This document shows, piece by piece, positions 1-10,756 of a DNA stretch of 48,693 nt. The DNA is taken from assembly GCA_945787715.1 (NCBI GenBank), contig CALZJE010000002.1, positions 76,417 to 125,109 on the forward strand, read 5' to 3'. Source of the DNA: an uncultured Ectothiorhodospiraceae bacterium (lineage in GTDB: Bacteria; Pseudomonadota; Gammaproteobacteria; S012-40). Numbering within the stretch: the stretch's first letter is position 1; every line of letters starts with the position of its first letter. Below the pieces are notes generated by a model, which saw only the letters and a list, made by a program, of their open reading frames with translations, made no database searches and was not told the DNA's origin. The position numbers were made by a program, and so were the translations under genes.

Positions 1-138
1 CTATGATTACAGCTTTGTTATTCTAGAACGTAATTAGAATTAGCTTTTGTTAAACTAGTATGTATGCTTGTGATTAATGGTTGATCATAGTGGCATAATT
101 CTTGGTGTTATGAACATGACTGTAAATAGACATGTTTT

Positions 139-933
139 ATGCCCAAATCTCACTTACTTTTTTTACTTAAAGCTAAGAACGCTCTGAGCTACTTATGGTT
201 GGGTGTGTCTATATTATTCCATTCAATTTGTTCAGGAAATGAAGCTTCAATTGTCTCGGGCTATAATCCAATACCCAACGTTGAAAAAGATGTTGAGATT
301 GTAAAGTCAAAAATCGATATGCAATTTTCAGAGTTGCTTAAAGTCCGTGCTGGTTATTATATTTTCATTGACAATAAAAATACCTATCATGGTTATTCCG
401 GTTCTACACGTATTGGTTCACCAAATCGACTATATTTGGACTTTGCCTACAAATACTCTCAATCCAATAGTTATTTTCCACATCAACACGCTGCTTTAAC
501 TTTAATGACGCGGCTGCCAGGAACAGCGGTAGGTGGTTTTTATAAATATAGTGAAAAGCGTTACACATTTACCATTCATCGTCATGTGGCAATTAATGTT
601 GGGCACTATAAGAATCATGAATGGTTAATAGGTGGGTTTGCTGTAGATCATTTTGAAAATAAAATACCTCAAATACATGTCATCATAGAACTGGAAAACG
701 AAGCGCAGTTAAGAAAAAATAGCATCAACGCCAAGCTTAAAATAGGCAAACATCATCGAATAAAAAATAATGCGCTGATGGAACCAAGTTTTGGTGCTAC
801 TGTCGCTATAGATGGTGATATAGGTTTAGTTCCTGCCTACAAGCAACTCAAATTTATTTATCAATATAGCGGATCACTACTCAGAAGCTCTTATCGAACT
901 GGTTTATCAGTCGGAATTAGATACTTTTTTTGA
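139..933 (+). CDS. Putative outer-membrane beta-barrel protein
   Basis: The product is 264 residues and I do not recognise the family. A hydrophobic segment at about residues 14-33 resembles a signal peptide. The rest is rich in alternating polar and aromatic residues, as in beta-strands, and the chain ends in GIRYFF with a terminal Phe, the usual signature of proteins folded by the BAM machinery. These features suggest an outer-membrane barrel. There is no clear Shine-Dalgarno sequence before the ATG, so the start is uncertain. It stands alone, about 60 bases before the haemoglobin gene. Function unknown. Confidence 0.55.
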   Translation: MPKSHLLFLLKAKNALSYLWLGVSILFHSICSGNEASIVSGYNPIPNVEKDVEIVKSKIDMQFSELLKVRAGYYIFIDNKNTYHGYSGSTRIGSPNRLYLDFAYKYSQSNSYFPHQHAALTLMTRLPGTAVGGFYKYSEKRYTFTIHRHVAINVGHYKNHEWLIGGFAVDHFENKIPQIHVIIELENEAQLRKNSINAKLKIGKHHRIKNNALMEPSFGATVAIDGDIGLVPAYKQLKFIYQYSGSLLRSSYRTGLSVGIRYFF

Positions 934-996
934 AGAAGATTTATAGGGTCTGTAAATATGTCATAATATGATGGTTGAATTAGATGGAGCAGGACA

Positions 997-1401
997 TTGA
1001 AAATAAACAGCACAGCCTATGGACAAGGAGACTCTACCTATCAAGCAGTTGGAGGCGATGACGGTGTTAAAAAATTGGTTAATGCTTTTTATGACATCAT
1101 GGAAACTATGCCACGCGCAAAAGAGATACGCGCAATGCATGCAGCAGATCTCACGGAAACTCACGACAAGCTTTATCGATTCCTTAGTGGCTGGATGGGT
1201 GGTCCTCGTTTGTATAAAGAAAAATATGGCTCAATCAACATCCCTGAAGCTCATCAACATTTGAGCATTGGTGTAGAGGAGCGTGATGCATGGATGTGTT
1301 GCATGAGAAATGCGTTAAAGAAACAACCTTATCCTGAAGATTTAAAAGAATATTTGCTTGATCAATTGAGTTTGCCTGCAGAAGCGTGCCGGACAAAATA
1401 G
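997..1401 (+). CDS. Group II truncated haemoglobin
   Basis: This 134-residue protein has the short 2-on-2 globin layout. It shows an N-terminal YQAVGG, the FLSGWMGGP segment typical of group II, a HQHLSIG stretch carrying the likely proximal His, and a conserved Trp in the G helix (RDAWM). Family members bind haem and O2 or NO and are linked to oxygen or nitrosative chemistry in the cytoplasm. The start is TTG at 997, preceded by GGAGCAGGA at good spacing; no in-frame ATG lies nearby. A nine-codon ORF starting at ATG 971 ends in a TGA overlapping this TTG, which may be chance. Confidence 0.9.
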   Translation: MKINSTAYGQGDSTYQAVGGDDGVKKLVNAFYDIMETMPRAKEIRAMHAADLTETHDKLYRFLSGWMGGPRLYKEKYGSINIPEAHQHLSIGVEERDAWMCCMRNALKKQPYPEDLKEYLLDQLSLPAEACRTK

Positions 1402-1533
1402 CATCAATATTATATCGAATATTGTGTATTCCCACATAATGACGCATTATTCACTGATGATTATAGTGAAGTTCGGATAATACGTGAGCTACCTCCTGAT
1501 TTGATTAACATAAGTGTAATAGTAGGTTTTTAA

Positions 1534-3165
<1,632 letters not shown>

Positions 3166-3194
3166 TCAATCGTTATTTTATTATTGAGTGTTAG

Positions 3195-3228
3195 AAGGGG
3201 TAACAGTCAGATGCTGTTATCCCTTTTT
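3195..3228 (+). terminator. Intrinsic terminator after pgm
   Basis: Arms AAGGGGTAACAG and CTGTTATCCCTT pair over 12 bp with one G-U pair and a 7-base loop. The arm runs directly into a T-tract. It lies about 30 bases after the pgm stop codon. Confidence 0.85.
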
Positions 3229-3333
3229 CACTTCTGGAGTATCCAGATATTCTAATAAAAACTTGTAATTTATTGTTGTGGCTGTTATGAATTGCGCTGA
3301 CTTAATTCTGTAACACTAATATGGATGGGATAG

Positions 3334-4035
3334 ATGTTTTTAACCGATTACTTTTCAGAAAATGAAAATGGTATAAAGTTTAGCCGTAGGCAATCAAGTG
3401 ACTTTGCCAAGAATATTGCCAACGACTTTAATCCTATTCATAACGAGGATGCAAAACGATTTTGTGTTCCGGGAGATTTGTTATTCTCAATACTGCTTTA
3501 TAAAAAAGGATTGAGTCAAAATATGCGTTTTGAGTTTTCAGGGATGGTAAGTGAAGGTGTAGCGTTGAAAATTCCTGAGTCTAACGAAACTAAAATTACT
3601 ATATGCGGAGACAATGGCAAAGAATATCTATCTGTCTCGCGAGAAGGTGAAGTAACAACTAATCCTGATGTTATTGAATGTTTGGTTCGACAATATGTTG
3701 CTTTTTCAGGACAAACTTTCCCCCATATTTTGGTTCCATTGATGGAAAAGCACAACGTTATGATTAATCCCTCTCGACCATTTGTTGTATATGAAAGTAT
3801 GGAGATTAAGTTTGAAAGAATGGACTTTTCGACCTTAAGCTTGGAAATGAGTAATGTAGAACTTGATGTTGTTGGAAAAAGAGGAAATGCCAGTTTCAAG
3901 TTCAATCTTATGGAAAACGGAACTACCGTTGGTTCTGGCGTTAAAAGTATGGTCTTAAGTGGTTTACGCCCCTATGAACAAAATAAGATTGACGAGTTGG
4001 TTAATATCTATAATAGTGCAAGAAAAAGCTCCTAA
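3334..4035 (+). CDS. DUF3581 family protein, hotdog-like motif
   Basis: This 233-residue protein starts MFLTDYFS and fits the gammaproteobacterial DUF3581 family as I recall it; no function is known for that family. Residues 27-43 (ANDFNPIHNEDAKRF) resemble the hydratase-2 motif of MaoC-like hotdog enzymes, where the D and H residues act on enoyl-CoA thioesters. Later segments are strand-rich, as a second hotdog half would be. A link to acyl chains is only inference. No signal peptide is visible, so it should be cytoplasmic. It is a single gene between pgm and the duplicated region. Confidence 0.7.
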   Translation: MFLTDYFSENENGIKFSRRQSSDFAKNIANDFNPIHNEDAKRFCVPGDLLFSILLYKKGLSQNMRFEFSGMVSEGVALKIPESNETKITICGDNGKEYLSVSREGEVTTNPDVIECLVRQYVAFSGQTFPHILVPLMEKHNVMINPSRPFVVYESMEIKFERMDFSTLSLEMSNVELDVVGKRGNASFKFNLMENGTTVGSGVKSMVLSGLRPYEQNKIDELVNIYNSARKSS

Positions 4036-4077
4036 GTGATGATGACTGAATCAAAATTAATGCTTTTCTGAGTTTGC

Positions 4078-4100
4078 GAAAGACTAGTTCAGTCTCTTTC
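4078..4100 (+). terminator. Weak hairpin after the DUF3581 gene
   Basis: GAAAGACT and AGTCTCTTTC can pair around a short loop with a two-base bulge. The downstream CCTTTAG is a poor T-tract. The remaining sequence up to 4250 has no gene; its last 65 bases are duplicated ahead of the next unit. Confidence 0.35.
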
Positions 4101-4258
4101 CTTTAGTCTCAATTCCCTCATCTAAATCAATTTTTAAAACCATTCTCAAATCCATTCTAGATCTTTAAGTGAAACAAAATAATTCATTAATGGGCAGATA
4201 ATCCCTAGGTCTCATAATCCTCAACCTTTCTTCTGGTTAATGTTCAGGATGTTTGGGT

Positions 4259-4435
4259 ATGCCTTTAATCATCAAATTTTCAGCGATCATAATATTAGTG
4301 AACTATTTAGTTGGGTGTGGTGCTAGCAGTAATGCAGAGGCTTGTCAGAATCCTCATCCATCGCAAAAAAATATTTGTGAAGCTTCAGAGCCTGTATGGA
4401 ACAAAATGGATTGGGATAAAAGCACCTGGGGGTAA
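4259..4435 (+). CDS. Small lipoprotein
   Basis: Encodes about 58 residues: a hydrophobic signal segment ending in the lipobox LVGC, then a 39-residue mature peptide with SQKNICEASEPVWNKMDW and a second Cys at mature position 10. This predicts a lipid-anchored peptide of the envelope. The start may be ATG 4259 or TTG 4253, with AGGA at 4246-4249. It sits five bases ahead of the long secreted protein, implying co-translation. Family unknown. A homologous but frameshifted copy precedes the second long gene, so the pair was duplicated together. Confidence 0.7.
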   Translation: MPLIIKFSAIIILVNYLVGCGASSNAEACQNPHPSQKNICEASEPVWNKMDWDKSTWG

Positions 4436-4440
4436 TTATT

Positions 4441-5871
4441 ATGGGGTTCAATATGCGATTTTTTATATTTTTAATTTTATTAGTCTTTACGACAAGTCTT
4501 ATTGCTGATGAAATTATAGTTCCTCATGTATTTAAAGCGGATAAACGTGCTATCGCATCAGAAGTAAATGAAAATTTTTCTGTTTTGGCAGAAGCGATCA
4601 ATAGTAATGAAGCTGAAATTGAAATACTCAATATCGAAGTGGTTGAAAATCGAGATAATATCCACGTTCTTGTGGAGCAGCTGAAAAGTAGTGTACAAAG
4701 TGCAGATGGACAAAGTTCTCAAATCATCTCCGTTGCACAAACTGTCCAGAATCATGGTGACAATATTAAGGTCATTGAAGATGAATTTGTTTCTAAAAAA
4801 ATAGAAATTAATTCAAATAAATCCAATATTGACGCTAATAGCACAATAATCGAGTCTAATCATATTAAAGTTTCTCAACAGCAAGCAACAATAGCACTAA
4901 AACAAAATAGAATGGTGGGGGGCTGTGAAGAGGGTTCTTCTATTCGAATTATTAGTACTGATGGAACTGTTGTTTGTGAATTTGATAGTGAAAGCGATGC
5001 AAATGGCGGAGATGTAACTGCTATTACAGTGGGAAACGGATTGCTCGGTGGCGCTACAAGTGGTGATATTAATCTCGCTGTTGATACCAGCATTATTCAA
5101 AAAAAATTGAAAAACGCCACCTGTAGTACTAGAGAGTTGATAACAACTATTATGGAGGATGGCGCTGTTATTTGTTCACCCACCAATGGCGTTAGTGAAA
5201 TTATTGGTGGTACTGGTATTTCTGTTTCAGCTGACGTAAAGAATGTGGTGACTGTTGATATAAAGCCGAGAAGTATTAACAATTCTGCACTAACCACTAA
5301 TTCGGTCGATAGTTCTAAAATTCAAAATAATGCAATTAATAGCAGTAGTCATATTGTCGATGAGCCAGGAATTACAACAATAGCTAACGACTTTGCATGT
5401 GCTCATATCAAAAACTCTAGTGAATATTGCAATGGGATTTCATTAGCTTTAGAACCTGTATTGATAGCGAGTGTAACCGTTGATGCACCAAATGCAGGAC
5501 TTGTTTTGCTCAACTTCTCGGGCAACTATTACGTAAGACAATCAGAAGATCCACCTGATGGTTTTTTATTGGAATTTGAGATTAGCGAGTCAGACACGAT
5601 TCGCGTTTGTGAAACGGTTAGAAAGGATATATTCCCGTATAATCCAATGACCAAATGTAATACTAGTTATAGAGAAATAATTGTAGATGAAAATGATTTT
5701 TCGCTTCGAGAAGCAAGAAACAGTGCTCACTCTCAACTACATGTTATGGTTCCTTCCAAGGGAACTTATACATACTATATTTATGGAAAATTCTATAGTT
5801 ATCCAGAAATTCCGATCGTAGGAGTCAGAGAGCATTCTTTTACTGCTATGTATTTCCCCACATCATATTAA
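4441..5871 (+). CDS. Secreted coiled-coil, tail-fibre-like protein, copy 1
   Basis: The 476-residue product has a Sec signal peptide (to about residue 22, ...TSLIADE) and then VPHVFKADKRAIASEVNENF. That matches a motif I recall at the head of secreted trimeric coiled-coil proteins (A-x-EVN-x-NF). Residues 45-150 have long runs of Asn, Ser and Ile spaced as a coiled coil. A Cys pair brackets CEEGSSIRIISTDGTVVC, followed by the tail-fibre-like signature VGNGLLGGATSGDINLAVD and a C-terminal beta-rich domain (VLIASVTVDAPNAGLVLLNF). Probably a surface or periplasmic trimer, perhaps adhesive; this is inference. About 60% identical by eye to copy 2. Confidence 0.75.
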   Translation: MGFNMRFFIFLILLVFTTSLIADEIIVPHVFKADKRAIASEVNENFSVLAEAINSNEAEIEILNIEVVENRDNIHVLVEQLKSSVQSADGQSSQIISVAQTVQNHGDNIKVIEDEFVSKKIEINSNKSNIDANSTIIESNHIKVSQQQATIALKQNRMVGGCEEGSSIRIISTDGTVVCEFDSESDANGGDVTAITVGNGLLGGATSGDINLAVDTSIIQKKLKNATCSTRELITTIMEDGAVICSPTNGVSEIIGGTGISVSADVKNVVTVDIKPRSINNSALTTNSVDSSKIQNNAINSSSHIVDEPGITTIANDFACAHIKNSSEYCNGISLALEPVLIASVTVDAPNAGLVLLNFSGNYYVRQSEDPPDGFLLEFEISESDTIRVCETVRKDIFPYNPMTKCNTSYREIIVDENDFSLREARNSAHSQLHVMVPSKGTYTYYIYGKFYSYPEIPIVGVREHSFTAMYFPTSY

Positions 5872-6015
5872 ATGACTGTATTGGGCTCAAATACTCGATG
5901 TATATAGACTTAATCAAATCAATTAAGCAAATTCAAATATTGTGTTAATGGGTTGCTAATTAAAAATGTTCATAATCCTCTGCTTACTAGTTAATGAGAT
6001 CTTTGAATCTTTTAT

Positions 6016-6188
6016 TTGCTGACAACGCTGCTAAGACTGTTATTTACACTTGGTTGTCTAGCGGTATGTGGAGGCAGTATTGATTTGGATGAATGTAAAG
6101 CTTCTTTCTTTCTCAAAAACAAGTTTCTAATGCCTTAAAGTTCGTCTGGAACAATCTGGGTTGGAATATTTGTATTCATCAGGGGTAG
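6016..6188 (+). pseudogene. Frameshifted copy of the small lipoprotein
   Basis: From TTG 6016 one frame reads a signal segment and lipobox (LAVC) followed by GGSIDLDEC, aligning with CGASSNAEAC of the intact gene. That frame stops at the TAA of 6136-6138. The frame one base away reads FLSQKQVSNALKFVWNNLGW, aligning with PSQKNICEASEPVWNKMDW, and ends at TAG 6186-6188. By position exactly one base is missing, inside a TTCTTTCTTTC tract around 6100-6113. A sequencing error in this tract is the main alternative. Confidence 0.75.
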
Positions 6189-6193
6189 TTAAT

Positions 6194-7624
6194 ATGGAGT
6201 TGAATATGCGTGTTTTTATGTTTTCCTTGCTACTTATTTTTGCGACAAATATTGTTGCGGATGAAGTAATAGTACCTCACGTGTTTAAAGCAGATAAACG
6301 TGCTGTTGCAGCAGAAGTTAATGAAAATTTCAATATATTGGCTGGAGGAGCGAATAATAACCGAACTACATTAGAAATGTTAAATATCGACGTGAATAAA
6401 AATCGTGATAATCTTAGTGATCTTGCAGAGCAGCTGAATAATGACTTACAAGCAACCAGTGCTCAAAGTGCTCAGATCACAACAGTCACAGAAAGTACAC
6501 AGAATCATAGTGAAAGTATTAAAGGCATTGAGAATGCACTAGATTTAAGAAAAATAGAGATTGATTCTAACAAAACAAAAATTGATACAAATAGTATTAA
6601 AATAGAATCCAATAGAATTAGTATTTCGGAACAACAAACTGCAACAGTGCTAAAGCAAAATAGAGTAGTAGGTGTTTGCGAAGAAGGTTCCTCTATTAGG
6701 GTTATCAATGTAGATGGAACTGTCGTTTGCGAGAATGATGACAAAGGCATTGAGGCTAAAGGAGATATTACTAGTGTCACTGCGGGAAATGGATTGATAG
6801 GTGGCGGTACAAATGGCGACGTTAATTTAGCTGTGGATACCAACATCATTCAAGAAAAATTGAAAAATGCGACTTGCCAAGAAAATGAATTCATATCAAA
6901 TATTGCGGGAGATGGCGCAGTAACATGCGCTTCCACTCACAGAGTGAGCGAAGTAATTGGTGGAGATGGCATTTCAATTTCATCAGGAGCAAATAGCTCT
7001 GTGACGATTGATATAAAACCGGGAAGTATTAATAATGCGGCATTAGCTAATAATTCTGTTGAAGCTTTTAATATCCGATATGAGGCAATAAACAGTACTG
7101 ATCATATTGTCGATGAGCCAGGTGTTGCAACAAAAGTTAATGACTTTGTATGTGAACATTCATCATATAGTCAATGTGAAGGAATTGAATTGTCAGAGCA
7201 AGCAGTGCTAATAGCGAGTGTAACTGTAAGTGCACCAAATGCCGGTTTTGTTTTTCTTAGTTTCTCTGGTAATTATTATATTCAGATACCATTTGATATT
7301 GAATTTGTTGATCCATTTGATTTGATATTTGAAATTACTGAGCCAGAACTGAATGGTATTTGTGAAACGTATGATCCTGATTCAGGACTGACAAAATGTA
7401 ATAATAGTTATAGAGAGATATCCATTGGTGATGAAGTTAATATTAACAGATATGTAAAGGGGAATGTCCAATCTCAGCTTCAGCTGATAGTACCTTCAAG
7501 CGGAAACTTCACCTATAAGGTGTATGGGAAAGTTTCTTCTCATTCTGAGGGTAGCCCAGTTTATCCTTATATGGAAATCAGGGAACACTCACTGACTGCC
7601 ATTTATTTCCCTACCGAATATTAA
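6194..7624 (+). CDS. Secreted coiled-coil, tail-fibre-like protein, copy 2
   Basis: Same architecture and same length (476 residues) as the preceding copy: signal peptide, VPHVFKADKRAVAAEVNENF, Asn/Ser-rich coiled coil, Cys-bracketed CEEGSSIRVINVDGTVVC, AGNGLIGGGTNGDVNLAVD and a beta-rich C-terminus ending in IYFPTEY. ATG 6194 is chosen because it aligns with the start of copy 1 and has AGGGGT seven bases upstream; the frame is open back to TTG 6161. The C-terminal domain differs most between the copies, in loops near residues 380-410, as expected if ligand-facing. Confidence 0.75.
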   Translation: MELNMRVFMFSLLLIFATNIVADEVIVPHVFKADKRAVAAEVNENFNILAGGANNNRTTLEMLNIDVNKNRDNLSDLAEQLNNDLQATSAQSAQITTVTESTQNHSESIKGIENALDLRKIEIDSNKTKIDTNSIKIESNRISISEQQTATVLKQNRVVGVCEEGSSIRVINVDGTVVCENDDKGIEAKGDITSVTAGNGLIGGGTNGDVNLAVDTNIIQEKLKNATCQENEFISNIAGDGAVTCASTHRVSEVIGGDGISISSGANSSVTIDIKPGSINNAALANNSVEAFNIRYEAINSTDHIVDEPGVATKVNDFVCEHSSYSQCEGIELSEQAVLIASVTVSAPNAGFVFLSFSGNYYIQIPFDIEFVDPFDLIFEITEPELNGICETYDPDSGLTKCNNSYREISIGDEVNINRYVKGNVQSQLQLIVPSSGNFTYKVYGKVSSHSEGSPVYPYMEIREHSLTAIYFPTEY

Positions 7625-7641
7625 GTTAACAATAGTTCAAT

Positions 7642-7667
7642 AGCCGCGATGACCTCGCGGCTTTTTT
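7642..7667 (+). terminator. Intrinsic terminator after the duplicated unit
   Basis: AGCCGCGA and TCGCGGCT form a perfect 8-bp GC-rich stem with a 5-base loop, followed by a T6 tract. Confidence 0.92.
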
Positions 7668-7790
7668 GTGTCAAAGAAAATTTCCTTATATTCATAAATT
7701 AATCAATTTGATTTTTCATCTAAGCTGGATTAGTCTGCTACAACTTAATTTATGGTTTATATTCACCACAAATAAAAAGGGATTATTACG

Positions 7791-8204
7791 ATGAAAAAAC
7801 TTGGGTTGTTTGGTGTTTTGTTTTGCGTTTGTAGTTTTGTGTTTGCAGGAGATCGCACATCTTCTGTGGATGGTGTGTCTGTTTACATAATTTCTCCCGC
7901 TAATGGAGAAGTTGTTGCTCGAACTTTCAAGGTAAGGTTCGGCTTGAGCGGAATGGGAGTCGCTCCTGCGGGGATTGATAAGAAAAACACCGGCCATCAT
8001 CATCTATTAATTGATGGTAAAAGGCTTCCAGAAATGAATTCACCTATGGGTAAAGGTGTAAAACATTTCGGTGGTGGGCAAACTGAAACTATTTTAACCT
8101 TAGAACCCGGCGAGCACACTTTGCAGCTAATATTGGGTGACAAAAATCATGTGCCCCATAACCCGCCCATTATTTCCCAGCAGATAACGATAATGGTTAG
8201 GTAA
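7791..8204 (+). CDS. DUF4399 periplasmic protein
   Basis: This 137-residue protein has a clear Sec signal peptide (KKLGLFGVLFCVCSFVFAGD). The rest reads as one immunoglobulin-like beta domain with VYIISPANGEVV, GMGVAPAGIDKKNTGHHHLL and a LEPGEHTLQLILGD strand pair, which is the DUF4399 pattern. The conserved HHH after NTG could bind metal; that is inference. AGGGA lies upstream of the ATG. It is a single gene with a terminator before it and a 600-base gap after it. No biochemical role is known to me. Confidence 0.85.
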   Translation: MKKLGLFGVLFCVCSFVFAGDRTSSVDGVSVYIISPANGEVVARTFKVRFGLSGMGVAPAGIDKKNTGHHHLLIDGKRLPEMNSPMGKGVKHFGGGQTETILTLEPGEHTLQLILGDKNHVPHNPPIISQQITIMVR

Positions 8205-8806
8205 ATAGCTGATTAACTAACCGTTAAGAAAGCAAAATGATGTGAGGACAGTCGCAAAATTAGGAGCTTCTCCGAGAATGGAAATATCACACAGATGAAT
8301 GTGAATAAATTTGTGTGATATTGCGGAAAGCGAGGTGATTTGTGTGGAAAACGGGAAAAATAATCTCATCATCATTTCCTCTCTTCTTCTTGTCTGCTAC
8401 ATAGATGATCAAACCTAAAGCTGTATTTGAAGAAACTGAGAACGATACCGAGCGCTAGAGAGGTGTTCTTTAAGCCGCTTTAAAGATCCATAAATTACCA
8501 ATTCTGGTAGCAGTTTTTCCGTTGAATTATTATTCAATTTATACTCTTCGACATTTATTTTCTTATAAGAACTCAATTGATTTCTGTTTTATAGAATAAT
8601 GAAAATCTCAGTTTGTTAACGAGTATCCCATAAAATTAAAATTGTCATACAACAACAGTGCAAATATTAAACATTTAATCCTATAATGGTTAAAAATTAA
8701 TCTTATTTGTGGAAAGAATTTATCTCATACAATGTTAGCAATTATATAAAGTGATAGATTTGTGTAAAATTAGCCGAATGAATCTGATTTTTAGAAAGGA
8801 AGGCAG
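8205..8806. other. Non-coding gap upstream of hslV
   Basis: About 600 bases with no convincing gene. It holds the inverted repeat at 8283-8322 and becomes very AT-rich toward hslV. I looked for a sigma-32 promoter (CTTGAAA and CCCCAT boxes) and found none. The hslVU promoter should lie here but I could not place it. Confidence 0.5.
8283..8322. repeat. Perfect 11-bp inverted repeat
   Basis: AATATCACACA (8283-8293) and TGTGTGATATT (8312-8322) are perfectly complementary, separated by 18 bases. No T-tract follows, so a terminator is unlikely. It could be an operator or an RNA hairpin between the DUF4399 gene and hslV. Confidence 0.6.
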
Positions 8807-9355
8807 TTGGAACAATATAGAGGAACAACAATTCTCTCAGTAAGGAGAGGGGATAAAGTCGTAATTGGTGGTGATGGCCAAGTTTCCTTGGGTAATACCA
8901 TCATGAAAGGTAATGCGCGAAAAGTCAGGCGTTTATATCACGGAAATGTTATTGCGGGTTTCGCAGGCGGTACAGCTGATGCTTTCACCTTGTTCGAACG
9001 ATTTGAAGGCAAATTAGAAAAGCATTCTGGAAACTTGTTGCGTTCCGCTGTTGAGCTGGCTAAAGATTGGCGAACAGATCGTGCACTACGCAGGTTAGAA
9101 GCGCTACTTGCTGTCGCGGATAAAAATGATTCGCTCATAATTACTGGAAATGGTGATGTTATCGAACCTGAGAACGATGGCTTAATTGCGATCGGTTCCG
9201 GTGGCGCATTTGCGCAATCAGCTGCACGTGCTTTATTGGATAGCACAGAATTGGATGCGAGAACAATTGTTGAGCGATCATTGGGTATAGCAGGTGACAT
9301 CTGTATCTATACCAACCATTCATTAACCATTGAAGAACTTGATACCGAGCAGTAA
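8807..9355 (+). CDS. hslV: HslV (ClpQ) protease subunit
   Basis: HslV forms the double-hexamer proteolytic core of the HslUV ATP-dependent protease in the cytoplasm, with an N-terminal threonine nucleophile. The sequence shows [47 protein letters not shown] and the [15 protein letters not shown] segment. The only reasonable start is TTG 8807, preceded by AAAGGAAGG, giving a short propeptide MEQYRG before the catalytic Thr7, as in many alpha- and betaproteobacterial HslVs. At 182 residues it is slightly longer than E. coli HslV. hslU follows immediately. Confidence 0.96.
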   Translation: MEQYRGTTILSVRRGDKVVIGGDGQVSLGNTIMKGNARKVRRLYHGNVIAGFAGGTADAFTLFERFEGKLEKHSGNLLRSAVELAKDWRTDRALRRLEALLAVADKNDSLIITGNGDVIEPENDGLIAIGSGGAFAQSAARALLDSTELDARTIVERSLGIAGDICIYTNHSLTIEELDTEQ

Positions 9356-9414
9356 GAGATATAATTACCTTATCACCAACGTTGAAACGTATCAGAGGAT
9401 TAAAGCGAAATATT

Positions 9415-10743
9415 ATGTCGGAAATGACTCCACGAGAAATTGTTCAAGAACTGGATAATCATATTATTGGCCAACAAGAAGCAAAGCGAGCAGTAGCCAT
9501 CGCGCTACGTAATCGTTGGCGTCGTAATCAGCTCCCCGAAGAGCTACGAAATGAAATTACGCCAAAAAATATACTCATGATTGGTCCAACCGGTGTGGGA
9601 AAAACAGAAATTGCTCGTCGCTTGGCGCGTTTGGCTAATGCGCCTTTTATTAAAGTTGAAGCAACAAAATTTACCGAAGTTGGTTATGTCGGCCGTGATG
9701 TTGAATCAATAGTCAGAGATCTTATTGACGTCGCTATTAAGTTGACACGAGAAGAAGCGAAAAAACAAGTCCAATCTAGAGCAGAAGAAGCTGCGGAAGA
9801 ACGTGTATTGGATGCCTTGATAAGGCCTGCACGTGATAGTGGTTTTACTTCCCCCGGCTCGGAAGAGTCAACTTCTACACGCCAACGGTTTCGTAAAATG
9901 TTACGAGAGGGGAAGCTCAACGATAAAGAGATTGAAATTGAAGTTCGTGAACACGTGGGTGTTGAAATTGTCACACCTCCTGGTATGGAAGATATGAGTA
10001 GCCAAATCCAAAGCCTATTTCAGAATATGAATGCAGGAAAAACCAAAACACGAAAAGTTAAAGTGGGTGATGCACTGAAACTCATGCTCGATGATGAAGC
10101 TGCAAAATTGGTGAACGAAGACGAGTTAAAGCTTAAAGCACTGAATGCGGTTGAGCAGAACGGCATTGTTTTTCTTGATGAGATGGACAAGATCTGCAAA
10201 CGTCAGGAGAGTAGTGGCGGGGATGTCTCACGGGAAGGTGTGCAACGCGATCTCTTACCATTGGTTGAAGGATGTACTGTATCAACTAAATACGGCATGG
10301 TAAAAACTGATCACATTTTGTTTATCGCTTCTGGTGCATTCCATCTGACTAAACCTTCTGATCTTATACCTGAATTACAAGGTCGTCTGCCTATTCGTGT
10401 TGAATTAAGCGCGTTGGGTGCAAAAGAGTTTGTTCGTATATTAACAGAACCAAATGCATCGTTAACTGAACAATATATCGCATTAATGAGTACTGAAGAG
10501 TTAGGGCTTGAGTTTACCGAGGATGGCATTCAGCGCATTGCGGAAGTCGCCTGGGAAGTTAATGAACGTACTGAAAATATTGGTGCACGAAGACTTCACA
10601 CTGTGATGGAACGTCTGCTCGAATCAGTTTCTTATGAAGCGTCAGATCAAAGTGGACAACACATTGTGATCACAAAAGAATACGTGGACGAACACCTTGC
10701 TGCACTTGTGGTGAATGAAGATTTAAGCCGCTACATACTCTAA
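9415..10743 (+). CDS. hslU: HslU (ClpY) ATPase subunit
   Basis: HslU is the AAA+ unfoldase that feeds substrates to HslV. The 442-residue protein shows Walker [16 protein letters not shown], Walker [11 protein letters not shown], the GYVGRDVE pore motif and a sensor-2 region [16 protein letters not shown]. The C-terminus ends in DLSRYIL, as required for docking into HslV. Start ATG 9415 ([10 protein letters not shown]) matches the family start; an upstream in-frame TTG at 9382 would add 11 unlikely residues. It lies 59 bases after hslV, one operon. Confidence 0.97.
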   Translation: MSEMTPREIVQELDNHIIGQQEAKRAVAIALRNRWRRNQLPEELRNEITPKNILMIGPTGVGKTEIARRLARLANAPFIKVEATKFTEVGYVGRDVESIVRDLIDVAIKLTREEAKKQVQSRAEEAAEERVLDALIRPARDSGFTSPGSEESTSTRQRFRKMLREGKLNDKEIEIEVREHVGVEIVTPPGMEDMSSQIQSLFQNMNAGKTKTRKVKVGDALKLMLDDEAAKLVNEDELKLKALNAVEQNGIVFLDEMDKICKRQESSGGDVSREGVQRDLLPLVEGCTVSTKYGMVKTDHILFIASGAFHLTKPSDLIPELQGRLPIRVELSALGAKEFVRILTEPNASLTEQYIALMSTEELGLEFTEDGIQRIAEVAWEVNERTENIGARRLHTVMERLLESVSYEASDQSGQHIVITKEYVDEHLAALVVNEDLSRYIL

Positions 10744-10756
10744 AGGTAAAAGTAAT

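Larger units (their letters stand above)
4187..5871 (+). repeat. Tandem duplication, unit 1
   Basis: First copy of a roughly 1.68-kb unit: a leader with TTAATGGG, CATAATCCTC and a second TTAATG, then a tiny lipoprotein gene, then a 476-residue secreted protein. The second copy lies at 5945-7624. The two long genes have exactly the same length, and in both copies the lipoprotein stop and the next ATG are separated by five bases. Confidence 0.85.
5945..7624 (+). repeat. Tandem duplication, unit 2
   Basis: Second copy of the lipoprotein plus secreted-protein unit. The upstream leader keeps the pattern TTAATGGG, CATAATCCTC and TTAATG. The lipoprotein part is frameshifted while the long gene stays open. 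Divergence between copies is large, so the duplication is not recent. Confidence 0.8.

Noticed and set aside
6161-6193. Extended start (TTG 6161) for the second fibre-like protein
   Set aside because: The added residues overlap the decayed lipoprotein, lack homology to copy 1, and ATG 6194 has a good ribosome site and yields equal lengths.
8406-8459. 17-codon ORF whose DNA end resembles the hslV 3' end (TTGAAGAA, GATACCGAGC)
   Set aside because: The match is short and gapped with no further similarity upstream, so a decayed hslV copy cannot be supported.
8640-8806. Heat-shock (sigma-32) promoter for hslVU
   Set aside because: No CTTGAAA and CCCCAT-like boxes at proper spacing were found; only weak AT-rich hexamers.
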